A DNA stretch of 64,000 nucleotides from Misgurnus anguillicaudatus (GCF_027580225.2 NC_073358.2:24516501-24580500), one strand, 5' to 3'. Counted from the stretch's first letter, positions 12,008 through 23,596 are shown. Notes: generated by a model from the letters alone, not told the origin. Numbers and translations: made by a program.

Positions 12008-12195
12008 TATTGACCACACACACTGCAAGTCGTGACCACAAAAAAAACGAGAGTAGTGTGCAGCTCCCGAGGAGCAGTTGGGGTTAAGGTGCCTTGCTCA
12101 AGGGCACATCAGTCGCAACCTGCCAGCTGTGAGACTCAAACCGGCAAATCTTAAATTACAAGCCCGACTCTCTAACCACTAAGCTAACTGTCCTT
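12008..12195 (-). mobile_element. tRNA-derived SINE
   Basis: Read on the minus strand, the head is TTAGCTTAGTGGTTAGAG (A-box-like), then a B-box-like GCCGGTTTGAGTCTC. It is followed by CCCTTGAGCAAGGCACCTTAA, typical of a widespread fish SINE. The tRNA cloverleaf is degenerate and has an extended body, so it is not a functional tRNA. Confidence 0.75.
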
Positions 12196-12583
12196 GTAAT
12201 TTGCCTAGAAGGAAGACATGTTTGCACTAACATGTAACAGTTAAATGTGCATCCTTATTTTAGTGCATTTACTGTAATGTCTTCAAATGAATCATTTTTT
12301 AAGCACAAATTGATGTGCATGATTAATTTACTTAATTGACAGGCATATCATGTAATTAGTTTGATTGGCAGCCGTAGTTCTTGAACACATATTTCCATAT
12401 GGCAAGAAGCCCTCTCATGAGGTTTCAGTTTGCGTGAAATGGTTTATTTTATATTCCCTTGGATTAGTTTACTTCAATGATTCATTTCTCCCGTCATAAG
12501 CCTCTCAGATGCACATATCTTTGTCTGAGACAGATGTGCCCTAAAGACATCACTGTGTTTTACAAAGCACAGAACAGAGAAGA

Positions 12584-13033
12584 GTGTCGCTATGCATTAC
12601 CATTCCCCTGTCTTTTAAATCACACATTAGTCACTACTTGCGTGAGTCGCCGCGCAAACGCTATTGTGCGAACTATCAGAAGAATTGTTTTTCCTCAAAT
12701 ATATCAGTGCTAAGGGAGATGGCTTTCCGTGAGATCTCTGGATGTTTCAAAATTCAAGACAACTGTGAACGCTCAGAAGTGAGTTGCAGGCAGGACAGTC
12801 CGTCATTTTCAGCGTTTGAGCAGGATTTACAAGAGCACATTGAAAGATGCTTTCGGATGCAATGTGGTTCTAATTCGCACAGACTGGGTTTGGTCGTGTC
12901 TGAGAATGGTCTTTATCACACGCAGTATTCAAAGCCTTTGCATGCCATACGTGCCCCTTCAAATCTGGTCCAACAATTTATCGGAGGATTGCGGGCAATT
13001 TTGATACCTTTAATCGACCACATTACAGTTTAA
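12584..13033 (+). other. Unassigned 149-codon open frame
   Basis: This is the longest open frame outside recognised repeats (149 residues). No domain, signal peptide or transmembrane segment was recognised. The surrounding 12196-13309 has no other gene signal. It has an in-frame ATG, but I see no supporting promoter or splice context. Most likely it is a chance frame. Confidence 0.15.
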
Positions 13034-13309
13034 CCTTGCCTGTATACTCTCTGGAATGATTTTATCAGGCTGAGGAATTTGTGCAATCTCACAACGAGGA
13101 CTTTAAAAGATTTGCACACAACTTTTTTAAACCTGTCCTTGTTCTTTGGGAGGAAAGCAAAACCATATGTTTCTCAGATTTCAACCTGGAACAATTTCAA
13201 TTTACATCAAATGTGTAACACTGTAAATGTGCATACATAGATATTCAAAATTGTGCTTATGTGTAAGTGTATTGTGTTCAATTAATATGGATATTAACAA
13301 TAGTACTAT

Positions 13310-14474
13310 AGCACTTTTTACACAGACATTACGGAAAATGCATCCGGAATATGTCCGGGATTGTTTGATTTTTGGTTCATTCACACTGCCAATGATTTGC
13401 CGGAATCTGTGTAAAGATCCTGTAAAGACATGTGATGTGTTTAAAGTCCTGCACTTCTCCGCAGCGTCTAAAGTTTGCTTATTATCCGTTATTTTTCTCT
13501 CCAGAAACACACTGTTCTGTCATGCTGGTAAGTGATCTCAGTCCAGTTTGCAGACATTTCTCATCGTGAATGTTAATATGCATTTGAAACCCCAGTTTTA
13601 AAGAGCTGAACGATATATCTTGTTGCAATGACGCGCATGCATTTTTGTTTATTATAAGCTCATATGAGCGTGTGACGTGCTATTCTTATATGCTGGTGAA
13701 TGATCTCAGCTTTAGTGCACTGTGATGAGCGCCCTGATATCTGCTTCAGTCCAGTTTGCCGACATTTCTTGTCGTAAATGTTATTCTGTATGTAAACCTC
13801 TCATTTTAAAGAGCTACCCCATAACTTCATGTTTCCATGACACGTGCAACCTTACTACGGCACGCCCCTTACGTATTTTTTGCGTCTCATTCACACAGAG
13901 GGCTTTCCGGGGTATCTTATGGAAATGGTTCTAGGTCCTCTTTCTGGGAATGTTCCCGGAACATTTACAAAACGTGTTTGCATTCACCCAAAAGCATTGG
14001 CGGCCAGTGACTTTTTATTTCGAGGGCGCTCGCTGAGAAGTTCGCCACAACATGTGTATAGCCCGTCATGTGTGGTTCGTAATTTCAAAATATGTGTTCG
14101 ACGCGTCGAATGATCCTATATGCATCACGTGTCTTGTCAAATTAAGTGCCTGATGCAGACGTGTCTAAAGGGTTTATGATGAGACCCTTGCGTTTGCCAG
14201 ATACTTGCATTTCATGCGCAATCAGAGTTTACTGTTAAGGGAGTGTCTTGCATGTATTTTGTGTACGTGAGCGTCTCTTTAATCATAAACGGTTTTGACG
14301 CGTGTGCAGCAGGCACTTATTTTGACCAAACACGTGATGCACATTGTTCACATGACGCAACAAACACATATTTGCGCCCCTCGGATGAGCAGTCACGAGC
14401 TGCCACTGCACAAAAGCCTGTCGCCAATTTTTGGGGTATTTTCTTGGACCAAAGTGCTGTGTGAATGAGGTTTA
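13310..14474. mobile_element. DNA element, family B copy 2
   Basis: The left end (AGCACTTTTTACACAGACATTACGG) and right end (AAAGTGCTGTGTGAATGAGG) are imperfectly inverted and match family B copy 1 at 8.1-11.5 kb. The interior holds an internal duplication: blocks with GATCTCAG...CAGTCCAGTTTGC...ACATTTCT occur near 13540 and 13705. A hAT-type element is inserted at 13995-14408. Confidence 0.6.
13995..14408 (-). mobile_element. hAT-type non-autonomous element, family C copy 1
   Basis: Ends CATTGGCGGCCAGTGAC and, in inverse, CAGTGGCAGCTCGTGAC. It is flanked by CCCAAAAG (13987-13994) and CACAAAAG (14409-14416), an 8-bp TSD with one mismatch, as expected for hAT. The second copy lies at 48317-48758 in the opposite orientation. 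No transposase frame is present. Confidence 0.75.
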
Positions 14475-14838
14475 ACAGTAATTCACAGACTGTCCTCAAG
14501 AAAGCAGCAGAAGTTGTGGCTCATTTGGAAACATACCTGCTACCCTTTGGTTAATCTGCTTCTTTTCCTGGCTGACAGTGATAGGTTGATAGTTAATGAG
14601 AGTTTTTGTGCCCATATAATCTGAACAGTTTGGGTTTGCTGTTTGCTACAGTATAGTGAGGCTCGAGGGAATACTCTACTCAAACTCAGATTTTATAGAC
14701 AAAACATGGAAAGAGAAGGGAATGAGGGATGCCGGGAAAAAGTAGGTTGCTTTTATAACCTCATAATAATTATTGAGATTAGATAAGAACCACTCGAATT
14801 TGTGTTTAATGGCATCATGTGTTTTACAAACGTGATGA

Positions 14839-14920
14839 TCATCTTCCAGTGTTAAAGGGAATCAGTCTCTCCTGCCAGGGTCGGAGTATTTTTTCCACCT
14901 GCTGTTCCAGCTCACACATA
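14839..14920 (-). CDS. Candidate terminal exon, unknown minus-strand gene
   Basis: On the minus strand, after an AAAAG acceptor, the sequence reads T then MCELEQQVEKILRPWQERLI followed by PFNTGR and a TGA stop. The phase (one leading base) fits the two bases left over at the end of the candidate exon at 15298-15379, so the two join in frame. Composition is protein-like (charged, coiled-coil-like start), but the polypyrimidine tract is weak and no family is recognised. It could be a chance frame. Transcript evidence would decide. Confidence 0.3.
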
Positions 14921-15297
14921 CTTTTAAGCTTCACTTTGTTCAAAAAGACCAAGATCTACTTTCCTATTTACACAGATTTCTTGAATGACAAGTTTAATAA
15001 GAAACCAGAAAATAAAGGTGGGAGAGGGACTTCCTACATTTTTGAGGTTACGATGGTTATGTCTGTGTGAGAAACAATGGGTATATTTGGGAGTATACTG
15101 ACTGTAGGCCTGCCTTATGGATAAGTCCCGTCTTCCAATCCATTTGGGACAACACAAATGTTTACACTTATATTATCAGTTGTAGAAACACAGCTTAAAA
15201 ACCCAGAATAGCCAGAGGGAGTCTTTTTAATGAAAATTCCAATAGGGTGAAGCTGTGTGACTGCAGGTGATGTGGTGTTTAAGAAGGATTACCTTAC

Positions 15298-15379
15298 CTG
15301 AGGGTATGCAAGACAACAGCATCGAGTTCACATAAGGGAGGGGTTTCCAATTCCATTGGTGGCTCAGCTTGTCGCAGTT
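15298..15379 (-). CDS. Candidate internal exon, unknown minus-strand gene
   Basis: An 82-bp segment is bounded by a strong acceptor (TTTTCTTTACAG) and a strong donor (CCCTCAG|GTAAGG). One open frame reads LRQAEPPMELETPPLCELDA, continuing VVLHTL. An internal ATG (MELETPPL) lies in CACCAATGG context. A second frame is also open, so coding status is uncertain. The frame named joins in phase with the upstream candidate exon at 16146-16200 and the downstream one at 14839-14920. It lies outside recognised mobile elements. Its function is unknown. Confidence 0.42.
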
Positions 15380-16145
15380 CTGTAAAGAAAATGAAATATA
15401 ATAATGTAAGATAGAAGTGGGTGTTCACCTGTAAAACAGGACAATAACCCTGAGGAACATTGACAGTTGTGAGAGAGCCGAACCGTAGTGACAGACATTT
15501 GGGCTGCAGCTTATTTTAAGTTCTTTTAACATTATTTATTAGGTTACAGCAACTTATCACTAGGCAAGATAAAAAATTTAAGTTAAAATGACTTGTAAAA
15601 CCAAGTAAAAAAATATTTTTATCAGTGTATCACATTTATGATGATGTCATAACGATAAGTCTGACCCACTCTGAAGCGGTGCTTAACTGCAATGGTAAAA
15701 CAAACTGAGCCAAAGTAATGCGAGCCAAGCTGTGTGGTGACAAGCAATAAAAAGCGACTTTTTTAGTTCTACACTATTACCAATATAATAGATACATGGC
15801 CTATAGGGAAGAAGTAAACAAAAAAAGAGTAGGTGATTTTAATTTAAAACCATGGAGTGGAGAGCTCTGAGATCACATACATTTATTTATTTATTTCTTT
15901 ATCTTGGAAAAGACATGGTTAGTTAAGATATACTGTCAAAAAGTATTATATGGTTGATTTTTAAAATTCAAGTGGGTAGAAAACAATGTTTTAGTATGTC
16001 ATCTTGTGGCAAAACAGTTGGTGTGGAATATTTTTTGTCAGAAAATTGTAATAACCAAAGCTCACATTTCGTATTAGCTTATAGGCTGTAACACACCCTT
16101 TCTAAGTTTACATGATTTCATCTGACAACTGTCTGGAGTGCTTAC

Positions 16146-16200
16146 CGTAAAATCTTTTCTGACTTTGGCTAACAGATATCTCACGGCACCCATCTCCATA
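16146..16200 (-). CDS. Candidate exon with in-frame ATG, unknown minus-strand gene
   Basis: A 55-bp segment lies between acceptor TCATTTTCTTAG and donor TTTTACG|GTAAGC. Two frames are open. One starts ATGGAGATGGGT (MEMGAVRYLLAKVRKDFT) and would have a good Kozak context (A at -3, G at +4) if joined to the 5' exon donor at 16932. The other (YGDGCREISVSQSQKRFY) is the one in phase with the frame preferred in the exon at 15298-15379. Which is translated cannot be decided from sequence. The first could be an upstream ORF. Confidence 0.38.
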
Positions 16201-16788
16201 CTAAGAAAATGATTATTTATAGCATGTTCCTATTAAAGATAAGTTTAGACAGTTTCTCAAGCAATTTGCATTAGAAAGAACTGAACTGATTTTAACTATT
16301 GACATTGAGGTTAATTTACACTATGTACATGCCAGATATAACAACATTTTTTCATGAAAAGACTTATACAACATTCTGTGTTGGACAGACTGTGAGTTTG
16401 CTTAAGGTTTACCCAGGGGCATCACCAATTTTTTTAAGGATGCATAGTGTACACAGCTCACAGAAGTGTGGACAAACAGACATTAACAGAAATATTACAG
16501 AGCGTTCACAGTCTTTTCCTTGGCAATCCCACTTACATTTCTAACAATCGGACACTATTTGCACAACAATTGCATTATTTTATGATGTAATTTTAAATAC
16601 ATAAAGTAGTATATAGACAATGAAAATGACAAAAACCACATCACGTGAATAATTCACGTAATGTTTTTAAGCTGCAAAACAATAATGTTGTAATCTACAT
16701 TTTCAAATTTCATTTAAATTGTAATTTTTAAAAACTCTGTTGTATCAAGATGAATCCAGAAATATATCTACAAATATAACGTTGGACT

Positions 16789-16968
16789 ATCACATTTTTA
16801 ACCATACATTTTGTAAACAGCGAGGGTTAACGTTACTTGCACATTACCTTAATGGGTTTTGAAAGGGTTGTTGTGAGCGTCACATTATTAACCATGCAAT
16901 TTGTAAACAGCGAGGGTTAATTGCACATTACCTTCCTGAGTTTTGGAAGTTGGAAGTGTTGTGAGCGT
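16789..16968. repeat. Tandem duplication of about 90 bp carrying a splice-donor-like site
   Basis: Two diverged units (about 16789-16881 and 16882-16968) share TTTGTAAACAGCGAGGGTTAA, GCACATTACCTT and TTGTGAGCGT. On the minus strand each contains AAG|GTAATGTGC. The donor at 16932 could end a 5' untranslated exon of the candidate gene at 14.8-16.2 kb; the other lies at 16848. Confidence 0.7.
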
Positions 16969-17020
16969 GTCTGACGACGTTTTAATTATTCAGTTAACAA
17001 ATTGGTTATCACCAGCGACC

Positions 17021-17175
17021 GGGTTGTGGCTAGAAGGGATACAGCTACGGCTAAAATCTCGTGAAATCTCGTCGAATGTCCGCTGTTTTCATCCTAATCC
17101 TACCCACAAACCTAACTCTAAACCCAACATCTCGCGAGATTTGGCAGTAGACGTATCCTCTCTAGCCAGAACTCC
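17021..17175. repeat. Short inverted-repeat element
   Basis: GTTGTGGCTAGAAGGGATAC on the left is mirrored by GTATCCTCTCTAGCCAGAACTC on the right, with a central palindrome ATCTCGCGAGAT. It looks like a roughly 155-bp MITE. No TSD is clear. Confidence 0.6.
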
Positions 17176-17483
17176 ACGTCCACGCACAGATGCTGATGAC
17201 GTCTGCAGCGGCTGCCGCCTGAAAAAAAAAAATACAAAAAACGCCTGATTGAAAATCTAACATGATCAAAACTTGATCAAAACTGTGAAAATCTTTGAGA
17301 ACTGACGAGGATGCAGCACAGAACTGATAATATTGTGCCTTTTTTCACAGATTGAAAGAAAAGTAACAGATTTACAACACTTCTTTGATTTGAAGGTTTT
17401 TTTATTTGAAGGTTTATGTTAAATTTATTTGTATCAAAGGGGGGGGGGGGCACGTGCCTCTAAGGTAAATGTGATTACACCAA

Positions 17484-17748
17484 GGCCCTGTCCCAAATGG
17501 CACACTCCGGACTTGTGGTTCTCCTCAGAGTCCACAATTTGACGACATCATAGAGTCCAGACTTCATGTACCCTTGATGCGAATCCACGTGGGTGCACCG
17601 AAGTCATATTTTGGGACAGACTCGAGCGTCACGCCGGAAATAGGAGGAGAAGTTGCCCGTCAGTGTGAACGCCTCCCTTCCATCGTCTGATTGCTCTTTC
17701 ACAAGGACTTCTGGGTTGGTAAAGTGCGCAAAGCCTGCTGCAGTGCGG
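17484..17748 (-). mobile_element. Truncated copy of the 5982-6425 MITE
   Basis: The segment begins GGCCCTGTCCCAAATGGCACACTCCGGAC, the inverse of the right end of the element at 6 kb. It continues co-linearly to CCTGCTGCAGTGCGG, where similarity stops. The other terminal repeat is missing. It is preceded by a G-homopolymer run near 17440-17451. Confidence 0.85.
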
Positions 17749-17895
17749 TTTGAGTTATAATAAGGGTAATTTGGGTTTCTTTGATTAAAATGTTGATCCA
17801 GGACCAACAAAAAATTTTGATCCAGGACTACATCTTATCACAGCGACCGTGCCTCTAATGCCTCTAATATTGGAATCAAAATATTCCAGTCTGAT

Positions 17896-18564
17896 GTATC
17901 CACCTTATTTTTGACATAAATCTGGGTGGCGCAATCTTTGAGCTCCTTTGTTTAAGACTTCCGGTGAGCCACTAAAGCCAATGGTTCATAAAAATAAAAC
18001 AATATTGAATATGTAATAGTTTAATACGTTTATTATGGTTTGTTCAAATAACTTACAATGTGTTAAAGGATACTGCTGCTGACGAATCGCGTGATAAGCT
18101 TGATGTGTTGCCATTAAAACTCAAACAAGTCAATTAAACATTGCAGTTTAAAAATACCTTACACCAGAGGGACAGTTCTGTTCAATCCTCGCCTGAAAAG
18201 TTTAAAAACACGAAATCTTGGTCTATTCCATGTACAAACACTAGACTGACTTTCCCATTGTAAAGATACTGGTATGCCTCTGTGCTTCTATATTTGTACA
18301 TTGAAGACCCGTCACCCCTGAGCAACAACACGAAATGATTAAATATATCTTCATATAATATATCAGGCCACTTCTTGATTTCATCCTCTCACTGGTTCAT
18401 ACATGGCAGGTATAGTAAATATTTACCATAACTGTTTAAATCATGTTTTATGCGTGCTCCCACTACACTGTTTTCTACAGGCCGGCTATTGAAATGGACG
18501 TCTCGCACAAAGAAGGGAAATACGTCACATCACTTACTTCCAGGTTTGAAAATAAGGTGGATAC
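17896..18564. mobile_element. MITE-like element with GTATCCACCTTATTTT termini
   Basis: The left GTATCCACCTTATTTT and right AAAATAAGGTGGATAC form a 16-bp inverted repeat enclosing 669 bp without coding potential. Flanks do not show a clear TSD. Confidence 0.65.
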
Positions 18565-18600
18565 TGTAAAATAGGCTTCAAGATTAGATTAGTGATGCTG

Positions 18601-18606
18601 TTTATT
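18601..18606 (-). promoter_or_regulatory. Possible poly(A) signal
   Basis: AATAAA on the minus strand, about 335 bp downstream of the stop codon of the candidate terminal exon at 18940-19031. Confidence 0.25.
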
Positions 18607-18939
18607 CCAAATTCCTAATCTACCTTTTTTTATGTAACTTCATAGTTACTGGATTACAGCAAACATATTTTGCCTATTTTTGGATAAGAGAAGTTAAAGT
18701 GTCAATGTCAAAATTTGTTATCTTTACAGTTGCAAAATGATATTATAGACAACACATAAAATAGTTTATATAGCTGCCATAAATATAGTCCAGGGGATAT
18801 AGGCCTAGGTTTATGAATGTGTGGTATTTTGTACCATGTTGGCCAGCGTGTTACATGCATTCTCAGTTCAGTTAGATGGCTCGTCAGATTTCCAGAAAAA
18901 CCATAACAGGTGTATTTGTAGAGGCAGATCTGCCTATCA

Positions 18940-19031
18940 TCAAATTTCCACCGGGATGTGGGGCCCAGATTTTTTCAGCTTCTTCATCACGGTCTGCACG
19001 CAAAAGTCGAATCCTCTTATATCTAAAGGAT
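18940..19031 (-). CDS. Candidate last exon of an unknown minus-strand gene
   Basis: After a good acceptor (CTCATTTAACTACAG) the minus strand reads two bases, then PLDIRGFDFCVQTVMKKLKK followed by SGPHIPVEI and TGA. The strict acceptor, balanced composition and lysine-rich amphipathic stretch look like the C-terminus of a real protein, but no family was recognised. A minus-strand poly(A) signal follows at 18601-18606. No convincing upstream exon was found at 19-22 kb, so this may be chance. If real, it would be a different gene from the one suggested at 14.8-17 kb, because it ends upstream of that gene's start. Confidence 0.33.
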
Positions 19032-20900
19032 CTGTAGTTAAATGAGAGGTCAGACACCCAGCCTGATATGTGAGAATTTGGCCTTTGGGTCTCAAGATTA
19101 ACCGCCCAGTACTGGCACACGGATCGCTTTAGGATTATGTCAGTTTTTCCATTTGCCATTTTATCTTGGGTTTTAAACATACTGTAGCATTTTTAAAAGA
19201 ACTGGTTAGAAACACACAGATTTTTGCACTTTTACTAAATGTACTGTATATGTTTCCAAAGATTTTGCTCCATTACTTGAGATATACATTATATTAAAGA
19301 ACTGGGATAACTAAAACTTCTCAGAGATTTCAGTTTGAAAGGTTTGTTTACTGTAAAGTAGCAAAAATGTAACACCTGATGTTATCAGCCTCATTGTAAG
19401 CTTCAATTTCTCATGTTTTTTTAAAGCCCAGTTAGCATAAAACTAACCTTTAACCGAAAGGAATGCAAAACTTTCTTTGACTGACAGAAATAGGCACCTC
19501 TATCTGCCCTGAAGCTATGAACTATGCCAACCTCAAATTCCCTTTTGATTGCGGACAGATGCCAGGCTCTCTGACCAGGCACCCATCCTGCTTTAACATG
19601 ATCAGAACCAAGATCAGAGTTAAAAGAAGTCCTTTGTACCGTTGTAACAAACATTCCCCCTGGTGCCCCTTAAAACCATCACGCCTGGTGCAATCAGTTA
19701 CAGCTTTCCTGCAATATATCTCTCTTCCTCTTGTCAATTCATTCAATTTGGAGGTGATAGTTCATTAGACCTCTGATATATTTTTAAATCAACATAGCAA
19801 TCAAACTGACAATGCTTCAGTATAGCCTGAAGGCCAAGTCTCAGTTGAACTAAAGAAAACATGATAAGCACAATCTAGAAAATTGTCGACATGCATCTGG
19901 GCCAATTGTGTTTCAGATCAGGTGTAGTGTGAGGACACCCAAGTAAAGTGCGAGGTTTACGCTCACATTTCACTTTTAGCATTTGTGTGTTATGAACAGG
20001 AAACATGCTATTAAAGTATCAGATATCATTAGCACACATTAACATTAAAGACCATCTAGAGACTGTTTATTTTCCGTCATACATAATGCGCAGTCAAATC
20101 CTTAGCTCTAATTCACTTCAGTTCATTGCAAGCATTACAATAATTGAGAAATCTGGCTGATGTTATAAATGTTGAAGTCTGCTAAAACACATCCAGGTTT
20201 CTCGCTTGATCTCACTTACAAATGCTTTCCTCTTGACGTGCTAAGCCAAGCATGGCTAAAACCTGAATAAACAATCTTTCATCCAGTTAATCATTTAAGC
20301 CAAGAGCAGGGAAATGAGCAATATAAAGGGATTAATTGTATGGATTAACGAGATATAATTGCACCACTTAGAGCTGATCAGATATTCCAGACAGGGAAAA
20401 AACGTTTCGCCTGCCAGCCATCTGAAAGTGACCACAAACTGCGTAAGTAGACTCACATATCAACCGTCTATACCACATTGACCTCACAGTATCGGTTAAA
20501 TATTTACACACATTCTTTACAACGGAACCCCCCAAGGGACGCCTGCAGTCAGCCTCACATTGAAACAATGTGAACACGCACTTTGGAGCAAAGCCTTAAT
20601 TACCATTTTGACAATTTGAGTAGGCTCAACAGCATAGTTTTTCTATTTGAAATTCATTGTTTTATGCAATCCAAATTTTTTATTCTAATTTGAAAATGAA
20701 GATATCTATTGTTGTTCATGTCAAATTGCTGTATAAAGACATGTTCATGTTGGAAAAAGATTTATTTATAAGATCCTATGAAGCTGTTAGGCTTTTACTG
20801 CATATAGAACCATGACACCTAAAAAATTCTGAAACCAAATAATACATTTTAATGGGCATTTACAATAGTGGATTTCAAGTAAGCTCTAATTATCGTGATT
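19032..20900. other. Non-genic stretch
   Basis: No repeats with clear ends. Open frames at 19421-19768 occur on both strands and have no recognised motif. An acceptor/donor pair on the plus strand near 20385-20440 (TTCCAG...CTGC|GTAAGT) encloses an open frame but has no other support. Confidence 0.35.
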
Positions 20901-20904
20901 AACG

Positions 20905-21066
20905 CCCAGTCCCATTTCTACCCCTTACCCCTCTGTTGAGCACATTCACGTGAAAGGCAGTGATGTCTCAATTCGCTTTTAGTTGGAGGGGTAGGGGGAA
21001 GGGCCAGATAGCCCTTTAAACAAAGATTTTTCTGGACCTCACTTTAAATTAAGGGGTAAGAAATTA
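20905..21066. repeat. Probable short MITE
   Basis: CCCATTTCTACCCCTTACCCC on the left and AAGGGGTAAGAAATT on the right are inversely similar, with an inner GGAGGGGTAGGGGGAAGGG. Boundaries are approximate. Confidence 0.4.
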
Positions 21067-21224
21067 TCCAACATGGTTGCTCATGCGAGTATAATTCAAG
21101 TCTTTATTCACATTAATAAAGTTTTTAATTACAAATCATTATTTGTTTTATGTTACATTCAATCTTGTGTCCATATTTACAGATATGTAATTTAAAGACA
21201 CCTTTGCAAAAAAATACTAATTTG

Positions 21225-21975
21225 TTAAAGAAACACCCCCACATTTCGGGGATTTAGCTTATTCACCGTATCCCCCAGAGTTAGATAAGTCCATATCCTT
21301 TCTCATCTCTGTGCGTGCTGTAACTCTGTCTGACGCAGAACCCGCTAGCTTAGCTTAGCACAAAGACTGGAAGTGAATGGCTCCAGCTAGCAAACTTCTC
21401 CCAATAAGTGACAAAATTACGCAAACATTTTCCTATTTATGTGTTGTGATTTGTATAGTCACACCGTGTACAAATAACAAGGTGATATGAGACACAGCCA
21501 TCTTTTAACAGTATATATACTGAGAACTATATTCTCAGAAGACGAAGCACTGCTACTTGTGCGGAGTGATTTGCTCGCAGCACCCGAGAAGCCCCCTGGT
21601 GAGGAACAGAGAGTTCGGTCAGAGTTGTGCAAATCACTCCGCCCAAGTAGCAGTGCTTCGCCTTCTGAAAATATATTTCCCAGTATGTATACTGTTAAAA
21701 GATCGCTGTGTCTAATATGACCTTGTTATTTGTACACGTTGTGACTATACAAATCACAACATATAAATAGGAAAATGTTTATGTTATTTTGTCACTTATT
21801 GGGAGCAGTTTGCTAGCTGGAGCCATTCACTTCCAGTCTTTGTGCTAAGCTAAGCTAGCGGGGGCTGCGTCAGTTACAGCACGCACAGAGATGAAAAAGG
21901 TATGTATGGACTTATCTAACTCTGGGGGAAACGGTGAATAAGCTAAATTCCCAAAATGTGGGCGTGTTCCTTTAA
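21225..21975. mobile_element. Foldback element: 751-bp near-perfect hairpin, TTAA-flanked
   Basis: Almost the whole element is an inverted repeat. The left arm (about 21225-21577) and right arm (about 21628-21975) are highly similar in inverse orientation, for example TTAGCTTAGCACAAAGACTGG against CCAGTCTTTGTGCTAAGCTAA and AAGCACTGCTACTTG against CAAGTAGCAGTGCTT. The central loop is about 50 bp. Both ends carry TTAA (TTAAAGAAACACCCCCAC...GTGGGCGTGTTCCTTTAA). The frame at 21487-21720 simply runs through the hairpin. Transcribed, it would give a duplex of roughly 350 bp. Confidence 0.9.
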
Positions 21976-22180
21976 CATACTACATTAAATGTAATAAAGT
22001 TGCTGTAAATGGACTGGCCCTCTGAAGCACTGGGAGTTTTTCCTAGTGTGCCGCCTCTGGGGCGTGATTGCATCCCGGAGATCCCGGAGGCAACACACTG
22101 GGGAAAACTCCCAAAGCTTCAAATCTCCAGTCCACCACAAAAAAGTCCAGGGCCACTTTTTAGGGTTTAACCCACTAAAC

Positions 22181-23373
22181 CAGGGCTATTCAATTAGTTT
22201 GTCGTGGGGGCCAGTTCATAAAAAGTATCTTAAATGAGGGGCCGGAGATATAACAGTGATGATGACTAAATTTTTCTACATATTCATGTTGTATTTTAAA
22301 ACTGCATAACAACAAAACCAGTGCATTGTACAAGAGGCTTTTTCTACAAACATGTATTTTGAAACTGCATTCAACAACATTAGTGCATTGTTAGATGTCA
22401 AAGTAGGATTTTTCTACATACAGACATTTTTGTTGTATTTTAAAATTGCATAACAACATAAGTAAGATGCCCAAGTAAGCTTTATTCTATTTAAATAGAT
22501 AAATAAGATCCATATCACACTTATTGAGAATTTAACTCATTTACTCACTTCAGTGCACATAACAAAAAAGTTTATAATATGGAACATAATTGTTTTATGC
22601 TGTTTTTGTCAAAAGCTAATTATTACAGTAGCCCTTTTTAAACTACAACAGCCATCTTAATAACTGGCAAACATTAGGGTACCTTCTAATAAACAGAATA
22701 TGTTTTTAGATTTCGCAAGAGCAGTAAAATCAGGTGTATGTTTGTCAGCATGATACGCATAAAGTGGTGCAGGTGCTGTGCTGTGAGCGATGGGCGACTA
22801 ACTGTTACTCGTTTTAATTGCATTCTTGTGTGAGAACGATGACTCACATAATATTTGAGCCCTTGTCTGCTTTGAATTTTGGAGAAACGGCAGGATCTTT
22901 TTTCTAGTTCACAAAATCGTTTCAACGAGTTTCCTTTATCTAACGTTAATGTCATTGTGGATAAGCATAAACATATCAGACAACAATTGTCGGAAAAGGC
23001 AGTGTTTTAAGCTGAAAATACAACAAATAAAGTTAAAACAACCATAGAGTCCGGTCTCTTCACTCACCACTGTCTGTCAGCTATCGCGTCTTGAGACGCG
23101 GGCGCGAGCGGGGGAGGCGATCGCTTTGAACATGTGGACAAAAGCGCGAATATAATCACGTGACACAGCTGCTCGCACCAGTCACGTGACACGCGCTCTG
23201 CAGCTCATGCTGCATGAAACAGACGCACGCGCATCAACTCGTAACTGTACGGCCCGTTGTCTAACTTACTAAATTTATTTTAGAGATGTCTTTTTTACAG
23301 ACTACATAAAGGGCCGGATCAAATTACCTTGGGGGCCGGGTTTGGCCCGCGGGCCGCCAATTGAATAGCCCTG
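22181..23373. mobile_element. hAT non-autonomous element with perfect TSD
   Basis: The termini CAGGGCTATTCAATTA and its inverse TTGAATAGCCCTG are flanked by a perfect 8-bp duplication CACTAAAC (22173-22180 and 23374-23381). That is the hAT signature. The 1193-bp interior is AT-rich and has no transposase. The ends contain the GGGGGCCGG / GGCCCGCGGGCC motifs seen in many vertebrate hAT copies. Confidence 0.93.
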
Positions 23374-23475
23374 CACTAAACTTATGACTACAGGTGACGG
23401 CAGCATGATAAATGTTGCATCTACTTTGACGTAGGTCATATGATGATGTATGACAGTGTAGTCAGAGTAGCACTA

Positions 23476-23594
23476 GTCAACATTTGAAGTGGATCAAAAT
23501 CTTTCTTAAAAGTTTTCTTAAAACCAATATCCAATACACGTTCTTGTTTTAGGACAAATTTGATGAATGTTTTTGATCCACTTCAAATGTTGAC
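23476..23594. mobile_element. 119-bp MITE, TA-flanked
   Basis: GTCAACATTTGAAGTGGATC is inverted as GATCCACTTCAAATGTTGAC (the arms match perfectly over about 24 bp). It is flanked by TA on both sides (23474-23475, 23595-23596), consistent with a Tc1/mariner-type target duplication. Confidence 0.8.
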
Positions 23595-23596
23595 TA

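Noticed and set aside
12584..13033. 149-codon open frame as a real gene
   Set aside because: No domain, no splice or promoter context; kept only as a low-confidence entry.
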